12,010 nucleotides of DNA, taken from Planctomycetota bacterium (GTDB taxonomy: Bacteria; Planctomycetota; B129-G9). Position numbers and translations under genes: made by a program. How positions within the stretch are numbered: the first letter of the stretch is position 1; the number at the start of each line of letters is the position of its first letter. Below the pieces are notes generated by a model that saw only the letters and a program-made list of their open reading frames with translations, did not search any database and had not been told where the DNA came from. This document shows positions 1 through 5,574 of the stretch, one piece after another. The stretch covers positions 1-12,010 of the forward strand of contig QNCA01000014.1 of the NCBI GenBank assembly GCA_003644325.1, read 5' to 3'.

Positions 1-109
1 CCTCGGGGCGAGGACCCGGAACGGGCGGAGCGCAGACGCTCTGAAGGAGCGGCCGGCTCGTAAATGGCGACTGTCACCGTGCCGGCAGCGCCCGGGATTC
101 TTACATGCT
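1..109 (+). repeat. Type A dispersed palindromic element, left part cut by the window edge
   Basis: Positions 1-109 match 9161-9269 base for base without gaps, with five differences in 109 positions by eye (about 95% identity). It contains a GGTGACNGTCACC site with one change (66-78, GGCGAC...) and ends with the outer inverted repeat GATTCTTACATGCT (96-109). The left half of the element lies outside the window. It stands upstream of the lipoprotein gene at 203 and does not overlap it. The match is seen directly; that it is a mobile or mobilised element is inferred from the other copies. Confidence 0.85.
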
Positions 110-129
110 CCCCCAGCGCCGTACTCCCT

Positions 130-157
130 TTGCATATCAATGCCGAATGTGTAGAAT
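130..157 (+). promoter_or_regulatory. Candidate sigma70-type promoter for the lipoprotein gene at 203
   Basis: TTGCAT (130-135) and TAGAAT (152-157) are separated by 16 bp, and a start point near 164 would leave a leader of about 40 nt before the ATG at 203. The match to consensus is moderate and only the position relative to the gene supports it. Confidence 0.4.
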
Positions 158-202
158 GTGCGCCCGTTGATTGTATCCCGACTTTTTGGAAAGGAGGGTG
201 GC

Positions 203-706
203 ATGAAAAGGATCGTGATTATGCTCACGTCGGTGGCGGCGGTCGCGCTGCTGGGGGCGGGGTGCGGGACTACCGCGCACCAGGCGAGTTTCAACAACGA
301 CTACACGCCCCCGCCGGGCGCGGGTATCGAGGTGGGGGAGGTGACGAACGGGACGGGCCATGAGTTTGAGGCGAAGGTGACCGCGGAGTTGCGGCATGCC
401 CTTGCGGATGAACTGGCGAAGCAGGGGCTCCTTTACATCGGCGGCGAAAGGGGGAAACTCATCCTCGTCACGCGCATCGTGGAGTTCAAGAAGGGCAGTA
501 CCTGGCGCAGGTATCTGTATCCGGGATGGGGCGAGGCGATATTGGCGATACGCTGCGACCTGAAGGACGGCGAGCGCGTGGTGGGCGGCGTGCAGGCGCG
601 CCGCAGTTTCAAGTACGCAAACCCGAAGGCGATGATATGGCGCAATCTTTTCGAGGTGCTCGCCGAGGACGTGGCGAAGGACCTGCGCGCGAAGATACGG
701 CCGTAG
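203..706 (+). CDS. DUF4410-like predicted lipoprotein
   Basis: A 167-residue protein of unknown biochemical role, probably exported. The N-terminus (MKRIVIMLTSVAAVALLGAGC) is a short basic stretch, a hydrophobic run and a Cys at residue 21 in a G-A-G-C context, which suggests a lipoprotein signal, though with Gly rather than Leu at -3. The body has the features I associate with DUF4410: EVTNGTGHEF near residue 49, an ALADEL helix, and WRRYLYPGWGEA near the centre. The start at 203 is preferred over an in-frame ATG at 158 because a strong AAGGAGGG ribosome site lies just before it and because it gives a clean signal peptide. The gene stands alone between a repeat element and prfB. The family assignment is from memory of the motif pattern and is moderate; exported lipoprotein is more certain. 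Confidence 0.72.
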   Translation: MKRIVIMLTSVAAVALLGAGCGTTAHQASFNNDYTPPPGAGIEVGEVTNGTGHEFEAKVTAELRHALADELAKQGLLYIGGERGKLILVTRIVEFKKGSTWRRYLYPGWGEAILAIRCDLKDGERVVGGVQARRSFKYANPKAMIWRNLFEVLAEDVAKDLRAKIRP

Positions 707-708
707 CA

Positions 709-739
709 GGGGCAGGGGGTAAAGGGCAAGGGGCAAGGG
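709..739 (+). repeat. G-rich heptad repeat and potential G-quadruplex
   Basis: Just after the stop of the lipoprotein gene there are five G-runs (GGGG 709-712, GGGGG 715-719, GGG 724-726, GGGG 730-733, GGG 737-739) with 2-4 base spacers. The second half reads as a 7-bp unit (AAGGGGC and close variants). Four or more G-runs with short loops fit the usual G-quadruplex pattern on the coding strand. Function is unknown. Confidence 0.6.
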
Positions 740-782
740 AGTGCCGCAGTTCCGTAATGTTTCGCACCCTTGACACGTGACG

Positions 783-810
783 CTACCGACTACCGACTAC
801 TGGCTACTAT
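783..810 (+). repeat. Four tandem copies of a 7-bp unit directly before prfB
   Basis: The four consecutive heptads are CTACCGA (783-789), CTACCGA (790-796), CTACTGG (797-803) and CTACTAT (804-810). They end 7 bp before the prfB ATG at 818 and replace the place where a ribosome-binding site would normally be. An exact TTGACA (770-775) precedes the array but no good -10 box is found at the right distance. Confidence 0.75.
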
Positions 811-817
811 TTTTCGC

Positions 818-1921
818 ATGGCCGAAGAGACGAAACAAAAACTGAGAGATATCCGCGAGCGGCTGGAGAAACTGGCGGTCTCGTTTGATTTACCCGCGTT
901 GCAAAAGCGCGAGGCGGAGATCAACGAGATGATGTCCGCGACCGGCTTCTGGAACAACCAAGAGAAGGCCCGCGGCGTCGTGGCGGAACTCAAGCGCGTC
1001 AAGAGCATCACGGACGCTTACGCCCGGATGTCGAAGCAACTGGAAGATTGCGAGGTGATGCTGGAACTCGCCACGGAGGAACACGACGCGGAGGTGGAGG
1101 CCGATGTCGCGGCGGACGCGGAGAGACTTGAGAAGACGCTCGGCGATTTCGAGTTCAAGTCGATGCTTAACCATCCCAACGACCGCCTGGACGCCTTTAT
1201 GAGCATACACGCGGGGGCGGGCGGTACGGAGTCGTGCGACTGGGCGGCGATGCTGCTGCGGATGTACTCGCGCTGGATGGAGCGGCACGGCTACGAGGCG
1301 CGCATAGTCGATTCCCTGGAGGGCGAGGGCGCGGGCTACAGGAACGTGATGATTGAAGTGAGCGGGCCCTGGGCCTACGGCTATCTGAAGAGTGAGATAG
1401 GCGTGCACCGCCTTGTGCGCATCTCGCCGTTCGACTCCAACGCCCGCAGGCATACCTCGTTCGCATCGGTGGACGTGGTGCCCGAGTTCGACGAGAATAT
1501 CGAGATAGAAATCAAGGAGGGTGACATCCGCGTGGACCGCATGAGGGCCGGCGGCGCGGGCGGGCAGCACGTGAACGTGACCGACAGCGCCGTGCGGATA
1601 ACGCACCTGCCGACGGGTATCGTGGTGCAGTGCCAGAACGAGCGCAGCCAGCACCAGAACCTTGAGACCGCGATGAAGGTGCTGAAGTCGCGCCTCTACC
1701 GCCTGGAGGAACAGAAGCGCGAGGAGGAACTGGCGAAGTTGTACGGCGAGAAGGGCGAGATAGCGTGGGGACACCAGATACGTTCCTACGTCCTGCAGCC
1801 CTACCAGATGGTGAAGGACCACCGGACGAACGCGGAGACGGGCAACGTCCAGGCGGTGCTGGACGGGGACATCGACATGTTCATCGATGCTTACCTGCGG
1901 CAGAAGATAGAGAAGAAATAG
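818..1921 (+). CDS. prfB: Peptide chain release factor 2
   Basis: Class I release factor that reads UGA and UAA in the ribosomal A site and triggers hydrolysis of peptidyl-tRNA. The 367-residue product is the normal length. The SPF stop-codon tripeptide is at residues 203-205 and the catalytic GGQ at 248-250, inside AGGAGGQHVN; the N-terminal coiled domain (residues 1-110) and the conserved IRSYVLQPYQMVKDHRT segment near the C-terminus are intact. Many bacteria encode RF2 with a +1 frameshift at CTT TGA C near codon 25. Here the equivalent place (residues 21-24, VSFD, with TTT GAT) is read straight through, so no autoregulatory frameshift is present. ATG 818 is chosen because the RF2 N-terminus begins there; a TTG at 770 would add 16 residues encoded by the heptad array. 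There is no evident Shine-Dalgarno site. Confidence 0.97.
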   Translation: MAEETKQKLRDIRERLEKLAVSFDLPALQKREAEINEMMSATGFWNNQEKARGVVAELKRVKSITDAYARMSKQLEDCEVMLELATEEHDAEVEADVAADAERLEKTLGDFEFKSMLNHPNDRLDAFMSIHAGAGGTESCDWAAMLLRMYSRWMERHGYEARIVDSLEGEGAGYRNVMIEVSGPWAYGYLKSEIGVHRLVRISPFDSNARRHTSFASVDVVPEFDENIEIEIKEGDIRVDRMRAGGAGGQHVNVTDSAVRITHLPTGIVVQCQNERSQHQNLETAMKVLKSRLYRLEEQKREEELAKLYGEKGEIAWGHQIRSYVLQPYQMVKDHRTNAETGNVQAVLDGDIDMFIDAYLRQKIEKK

Positions 1922-1940
1922 TTTACTTCGGTGGCTGAAA

Positions 1941-2061
1941 GGTGACGGTCACCATCTACGAGCTGCCCCCCCCGACAAGTCGGGGGGCCTGCGCTCCGTC
2001 CGTTCCGGGTCCTCGCCCTGAGGACCCGTCAGGGTCCGAATGGGTAATGGTGACAGTCACC
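1941..2061 (-). repeat. Type A element core without outer arms
   Basis: Bracketed by GGTGACGGTCACC (1941-1953) and GGTGACAGTCACC (2049-2061). Read on the minus strand, the first 60 bases after the bracket match 9136-9195 at 58 positions, and the last 10 (GCTCGTAGAT) also match. The middle is different: a very stable hairpin, CCCCCCGAC-AA-GTCGGGGGG (1968-1987), replaces the segment found in the other copies. The outer inverted repeat AGCATGTAAGAATC is absent on both sides, so this is the core module alone. The hairpin begins about 45 bp after the prfB stop and could slow transcription, but no T-tract follows. Confidence 0.85.
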
Positions 2062-2093
2062 GAAGGCACGTCATTTGAATGGGGACATCCGTT

Positions 2094-2618
2094 ATGAAGA
2101 AAACAGGGATTATGCCGGCGATGCTGCTCCTGGCCGCGACGTGCGGCTGTTGGCCGTGGAATATCAAACACAAGCCCGTGCAGCCGGTGACGCTGAAGGA
2201 TTACCCGGAACTCTGCGCGGCGCTTGAGCGCAACGACCTGGCTCAAGCCGTGGAGGGCAAAGTGCTGGTGGTGGCAGTGTGGACAAGGTCGTGCCCGTAC
2301 TGCGTCGAGCAGACCATCCCGCACATGAAAGCGCTCTATGGCAATTACCATTTGCAGGGATTGGAGATAGTGGGCATCAACGCCGACAGCGGCCTGGACC
2401 GAGGCGCGCTGGAGAGATTCATATCCGAGAACCGCATCAATTATCCGAACATCTTTGACGACGGCGGAATTGCGAAGGAATTGAAAGTCGACGGTTATCC
2501 GACCATCTGCATTTTTGACGAAAAAGGGGTTCTGGTGGAAGATGATTTCGACCCGACCGACAAGAAAGGCCTGGATGAACTTATTGCGAAATTATTGATA
2601 AAGGAACATGAAAGATGA
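2094..2618 (+). CDS. Exported thioredoxin-fold protein with CPYC active site
   Basis: Predicted thiol-disulfide oxidoreductase of the thioredoxin/TlpA-like superfamily, 174 residues, acting outside the cytoplasm. Residues 1-19 form a signal sequence (MKKTGIMPAMLLLAATCGC); Cys17 or Cys19 might be lipidated, but the lipobox is not canonical. The redox motif is WTRSCPYC (Cys67 and Cys70), and the cis-proline is in VDGYPT (Pro136). The segment GLEIVGINADSG matches the strand and loop after the active-site helix in TlpA-like proteins. CPYC is the dipeptide typical of glutaredoxins rather than thioredoxins (CGPC), so reductase and oxidase roles are both open. The ATG at 2094 is preferred over 2079 because it follows GGGGA at an 8-bp spacing and gives a basic N-terminus. 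The gene lies between two GGTGACNGTCACC repeats and converges on rpsI. Confidence 0.85.
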   Translation: MKKTGIMPAMLLLAATCGCWPWNIKHKPVQPVTLKDYPELCAALERNDLAQAVEGKVLVVAVWTRSCPYCVEQTIPHMKALYGNYHLQGLEIVGINADSGLDRGALERFISENRINYPNIFDDGGIAKELKVDGYPTICIFDEKGVLVEDDFDPTDKKGLDELIAKLLIKEHER

Positions 2619-2624
2619 CTGAAT

Positions 2625-2637
2625 GGTGACAGTCACC
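2625..2637. repeat. Solo GGTGACAGTCACC palindrome
   Basis: A perfect copy of the 13-bp repeat border stands alone in the 37-bp gap between the convergent thioredoxin-like gene and rpsI. No core or second border is nearby. The palindrome has only one central base, so a stable RNA hairpin with T-tract is not expected from it. Confidence 0.8.
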
Positions 2638-2655
2638 TTTCCAACGATGTCCAAA

Positions 2656-3048
2656 TCAACGCTTCGAGTACTGGAATCTTTTTCTCGCGCCGGGCTGGCC
2701 ATATTTTTTCCGTTCTTTCATGCGGCTGTCGCGCGTGAGCATGCCGTGCTCGCGCAGGACCGGCTCCAGCGTTTCGTGCGCCTTTATGAGGGCGCGCGCA
2801 ATGCCCAGCTGTACCGCTCCCGCCTGGCCGGTTATACCGCTGCCTTCTACTTTTGCGATAACGTCGAATTCACTGTCTTTCTCGGCGATGCGCAAAGGCT
2901 TGATGACTTCTATCCTGTCGCGTTCTCGCGTGAAGTATTGCGTGTATTCCTTGTTGTTGACGACGATGCTGCCGCTGCCTTTCTTTACGCGGACGCGCGC
3001 GACCGCGGATTTGCGCCTGCCTGTGCCCCAGTGATATTCTACCGCCAC
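2656..3048 (-). CDS. rpsI: 30S ribosomal protein S9
   Basis: Small-subunit ribosomal protein whose C-terminal tail reaches the P-site tRNA. The product is full length at 130 residues. The N-terminus has GTGRRKSAVARV, the middle has GGITGQAGA-type sequence (EGSGITGQAGAVQLGIARAL), and the end is the conserved basic RKRFQYSKR. The start codon is GTG (3046-3048), preceded by AGGAGG (3054-3059) at a 5-bp spacing. It lies 13 bp downstream of rplM, the usual bacterial rplM-rpsI pair, and is probably cotranscribed from the promoter before rplM. Confidence 0.98.
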   Translation of the reverse strand: MAVEYHWGTGRRKSAVARVRVKKGSGSIVVNNKEYTQYFTRERDRIEVIKPLRIAEKDSEFDVIAKVEGSGITGQAGAVQLGIARALIKAHETLEPVLREHGMLTRDSRMKERKKYGQPGARKRFQYSKR

Positions 3049-3061
3049 GGGATCCTCCTGT

Positions 3062-3511
3062 TTATAATTCCAGAACCTCGGGGACCTGCGCCTCGTGCGG
3101 ATGGTCGGGTCCCGCGTGGACTTTCAGTTTAGTGAACATCTTCCGCCCGAGTTTCGTCTTCGGCAGCATGCGCTTTACGGCCTGCCTGATTATCTCAGTG
3201 GGCTTTTTCTCCATCACCTTTCGCAGCGGTACCTGCTTCAGACCGCCCGGGTAGCCGCTGTAGCGTTTGTGGACCTTGTGGTCGAGTTTTCTGCCCGTCA
3301 CGCGCACCTTTTCGGCATTGACGACGATCACGAAATCGCCGGTATCCACGTGGGGAGTGTAGGTGGGTCGATGCTTGCCCATGAGTATCATCGCGATCTT
3401 CGTCGCCATGCGCCCCAGGATCTTGCCCTCCGCATCGACGACATACCACCGCGGCACGACCTCTTCCTTTTTCGCCATGTAGGTCTTCATCTGTTTCAGT
3501 CTTGCGCTCAT
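3062..3511 (-). CDS. rplM: 50S ribosomal protein L13
   Basis: Early-assembly large-subunit ribosomal protein, 149 residues. Recognised by [16 protein letters not shown] near the N-terminus, [17 protein letters not shown], the YSGYPGG loop and the AVKRMLPK(T/N)KLGR segment. The start at 3511 ([15 protein letters not shown]) is chosen because GGGAGGT (3515-3521) sits just upstream; the core family start [10 protein letters not shown] at 3490 has no clear ribosome site, and the longer reading from 3565 runs through the leader hairpin. First gene of the rplM-rpsI operon. Confidence 0.97.
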   Translation of the reverse strand: MSARLKQMKTYMAKKEEVVPRWYVVDAEGKILGRMATKIAMILMGKHRPTYTPHVDTGDFVIVVNAEKVRVTGRKLDHKVHKRYSGYPGGLKQVPLRKVMEKKPTEIIRQAVKRMLPKTKLGRKMFTKLKVHAGPDHPHEAQVPEVLEL

Positions 3512-3537
3512 CGGGACCTCCCAGGCCCTTGGCTTGC

Positions 3538-3579
3538 GGGGTTCCACATGGATTCTCGCCCCCACACGTGGAGAACCCC
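3538..3579 (-). promoter_or_regulatory. Strong hairpin in the rplM leader
   Basis: On the mRNA (minus strand), GGGGTT pairs with AACCCC and, after a 2-base bulge, CCACGT pairs with AUGUGG (one G-U), giving a 12-bp stem with a loop of about 16 nt. It begins roughly 10 nt after the predicted transcription start (about 3589) and ends 27 nt before the ATG at 3511. Leaders of L13 operons are known to be autoregulated in some bacteria; whether this is such a control element is inference. Confidence 0.55.
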
Positions 3580-3595
3580 GTCGGAAAAGCGGAGT

Positions 3596-3624
3596 ATGTT
3601 AGCAGGGTCGTTCCAGGAAGTCAA
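3596..3624 (-). promoter_or_regulatory. Sigma70-type promoter of rplM-rpsI
   Basis: Read on the minus strand: TTGACT (3624-3619), a 17-bp spacer, and TAACAT (3601-3596). Good consensus and ideal spacing, about 85 bp before the rplM start. Confidence 0.8.
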
Positions 3625-3705
3625 GCAAATTGCAGGCCCTCCCGGATTTTTCGCTCTTTCCATTATCTATGCAGATTCTGGCATTTTTGCTTGTCTTCTT
3701 CCCGG

Positions 3706-3734
3706 TTGACATCAGAGCGGACGGCTGATATGTT
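3706..3734 (+). promoter_or_regulatory. Sigma70-type promoter of the Clp-N membrane protein gene
   Basis: A perfect TTGACA (3706-3711), a 17-bp spacer and TATGTT (3729-3734). It is divergent from the rplM promoter 82 bp away. A start near 3741 gives a leader of about 190 nt before the GTG at 3931. Confidence 0.75.
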
Positions 3735-3740
3735 ACTTTG

Positions 3741-3930
3741 AAAATGTGTTTCCGAAACTTGAGAACTAAAGAACCTCAGGAAAATCAGGAAGGATGGGAT
3801 TAGTGGATTCCTCAAAGGGAAGAGACATTGGTACGCAAAACCAGCAGCGAAAAAGGGCTGACCCCTATGGTTGACGCGCGGAGTTCATTGGATGACTTGT
3901 GCAGCGTAAGTCTGAGGATTGGGGAAAACT
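3741..3930 (+). other. Long untranslated leader of the Clp-N gene
   Basis: About 190 nt of lower-GC DNA between the predicted promoter and the coding sequence. It holds the motif GGGCTGACCCC (3855-3865). Two very short reading frames exist (ATG 3744, about 19 codons; ATG 3794, about 26 codons), but neither has a well-placed ribosome site, so I do not call them genes. No known riboswitch pattern was recognised. Confidence 0.4.
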
Positions 3931-4872
3931 GTGTTTGACCGGTTTACAGATAGGGCTCGCAGGGTGATGCTCCTGACTCGTCAGGAGGCACAGAAGCGAA
4001 ACCATGACTACATTTGCACCGAGCACATCCTGCTGGGCCTTGTTGAAGAAGGCAGTGGAGTTGCTGTAAATGCTCTCAGGAATCTAAACATAAATCTGGA
4101 GAACATCCGCGCTGAAGTCGAGAAGCATATCAAGATCGGTCTCTCCGCAGTGGGGGAGACGGCGTTGCCCTTCACTCCCCTCGGCAAGCGCACGCTCGAA
4201 ATCTCCGCTGAAGAAGCCAACTATCTCGGCTGTGACTATATTGGCTCAGAGCACTTGCTCCTTGGACTTATTCGTGTTCAGGACGGTCTCGCATCAAAAG
4301 TGCTTCGAAGCATGGGCATCACTGCCGAAAGCGTGCGTACTGAAATTGCCAGGATTCTCGGTTGTGAATTACCGAAATATCCACCGCCGCCGCCCACACT
4401 ACAGCGGAAACCTGCGGTCAAGCCATCATCCTCCCCGCCTCGGATTCCGCTGTGGGTTAAAATGATTATACTCTTCTTTGTGGCAATGCTTTTGTTGTTA
4501 ATCATCTTTTCCTTTGTAATAAAACCTCGTCCGCAATCTGAAAACACCCTCACACTTGCCAAGGGCTTCGCGGCACATTATAGATCTTGCGACTATATGG
4601 ATGATGTCCTGGCTATCGAAGAAACCGATTACGGGATAATCGTGTTTCTTAACGTTGACTATGTTCCTCTGGATGACAGAAAAGGGGCCGAGGAATCAGC
4701 CCATAAAATCATGGAATCCTTAATCCATTATTCGGAAAGTAGCAGCGAAAGTACGAAGAAGGAAACGAACGCCATATTTCTCACGCTGAAGAGTCGAAAG
4801 GGCGATACGTTGGGTAAAGGCTGCTACACAAAGGCCGAAGGTTGGACATTCAACTGGAATGGGCTTCCGTAA
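3931..4872 (+). CDS. Membrane-anchored Clp N-terminal domain protein without ATPase
   Basis: A 313-residue protein with two Clp_N repeats (residues about 1-70 and 77-145), a proline-rich linker (150-170), one hydrophobic helix (about 175-197) and an unrecognised C-terminal domain (198-313). The N-terminus MFDRFTDRARRVM and the two TEHILLGL / SEHLLLGL motifs closely resemble ClpC, whose N-domain binds substrates and adaptors. Glu31 and Glu107 align with ClpC glutamates reported to bind phosphoarginine in Bacillus subtilis. All Walker/AAA+ modules are absent, and the stop is genuine because a new domain follows. Basic residues on the N-terminal side of the helix suggest the Clp_N part faces the cytoplasm. 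GTG 3931 is chosen because it matches the ClpC start and GGGG lies 6 bp upstream; TTG 3919 is the alternative. Codon and base composition is visibly more AT-rich than neighbouring genes. A receptor or adaptor that brings proteins to a protease at the membrane is inference. Confidence 0.82.
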   Translation: MFDRFTDRARRVMLLTRQEAQKRNHDYICTEHILLGLVEEGSGVAVNALRNLNINLENIRAEVEKHIKIGLSAVGETALPFTPLGKRTLEISAEEANYLGCDYIGSEHLLLGLIRVQDGLASKVLRSMGITAESVRTEIARILGCELPKYPPPPPTLQRKPAVKPSSSPPRIPLWVKMIILFFVAMLLLLIIFSFVIKPRPQSENTLTLAKGFAAHYRSCDYMDDVLAIEETDYGIIVFLNVDYVPLDDRKGAEESAHKIMESLIHYSESSSESTKKETNAIFLTLKSRKGDTLGKGCYTKAEGWTFNWNGLP

Positions 4873-4880
4873 ACAAAGGG

Positions 4881-4889
4881 GGGCTGACC
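4881..4889 (+). repeat. GGGCTGACC motif downstream of the Clp-N gene
   Basis: The same nonamer as at 3855-3863, in the same orientation, 8 bp after the Clp-N stop codon. The surrounding sequence AAAGGGG...CCTCTTT can form a 7-bp stem with a 6-nt loop and may act as a weak terminator between the two convergent genes. Confidence 0.4.
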
Positions 4890-4929
4890 TCTTTTGCCGA
4901 TGACGCCTTTTGGTGACGAGATTGCCATC

Positions 4930-5574
4930 TCATTTCCTCGCCTCGTATTCTTCCCTGGTTATCTCGCTTACCTCCTGCGTGTAGATGTTCACCTTGATGA
5001 AGCGCTTCAATTGCCCGGATACGGTCTTGGCGTAGAAGTAGTCCTGGTTCCTGCGTATCTTGACATACAACTTTACTGCGCCCTCCGGACTTACCCTGTC
5101 GGTGATTTCATGTTCCGCTCCCTCCTCGTCCCGGTAAAAGAGGCGCGCGTCCGGCGGGCTTATGCGAAAGGTCAGTTCGACCTTTATCTTGCCGGTCAGC
5201 CATGCGGAGTCGTAGCGCATTGCGAACCGCTGCTCGCTCTCCTCCAGCATCATTACCCGGCCCTCTTTGCTCTTCGGGTCTTTCTTGAACTTCAGGTCCG
5301 TATGCAGCGCGTCCAGAACGTCCAGGTTTTTTACGCGGAACGTGCACTCGAATGCGTCCGGGCCTGTCTGCCTGGCCTTGTACGGCAGCGCTTCGTCCCC
5401 TCGTGGCATGGCGTGTTTCTTGATGGCCTCGAAGATGTGTTCTTTCTCTTCCGCCTTTTTGACGGAGTGGAACGACAGCGTGCAGTAGATGTTTTCTATC
5501 TTCTCCATTCCGTGCTTCACGGCGCAACCGCCCAGGCACGCAAAAACGAGCGCCGGCAACAAGAACCTCTTCAT
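4930..5574 (-). CDS. Hypothetical lipoprotein downstream of the glycosyltransferase
   Basis: A 214-residue protein of no family I recognise. The signal peptide ends in a canonical lipobox LGGC with Cys at residue 17, so it is probably lipid-anchored in the envelope. The remainder alternates charged and aromatic residues in a beta-rich looking pattern and lacks further membrane segments or obvious catalytic motifs. The ATG overlaps the stop of the upstream glycosyltransferase gene (ATGA, 5574-5571) and has GGAGGT (5581-5586) inside that gene's end, so the two are translationally coupled and probably work in one process. It converges on the Clp-N gene with 57 bp between. Confidence 0.82.
   Translation of the reverse strand: MKRFLLPALVFACLGGCAVKHGMEKIENIYCTLSFHSVKKAEEKEHIFEAIKKHAMPRGDEALPYKARQTGPDAFECTFRVKNLDVLDALHTDLKFKKDPKSKEGRVMMLEESEQRFAMRYDSAWLTGKIKVELTFRISPPDARLFYRDEEGAEHEITDRVSPEGAVKLYVKIRRNQDYFYAKTVSGQLKRFIKVNIYTQEVSEITREEYEARK

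Noticed and set aside
890..1822. 310-codon open frame antisense to prfB
   Set aside because: Opposite a clearly conserved gene; the translation is His/Arg/Leu-rich without domains, as expected of a GC-rich shadow frame.
1966..1987. Intrinsic terminator after prfB
   Set aside because: The hairpin is very stable but no T-tract follows on either strand, and it is part of a repeat core; a pausing role is possible but not supported.
3744..3874. Two tiny reading frames in the Clp-N leader (ATG 3744 and ATG 3794)
   Set aside because: Ribosome sites are missing or too close to the start, and the sequences show no recognisable peptide.
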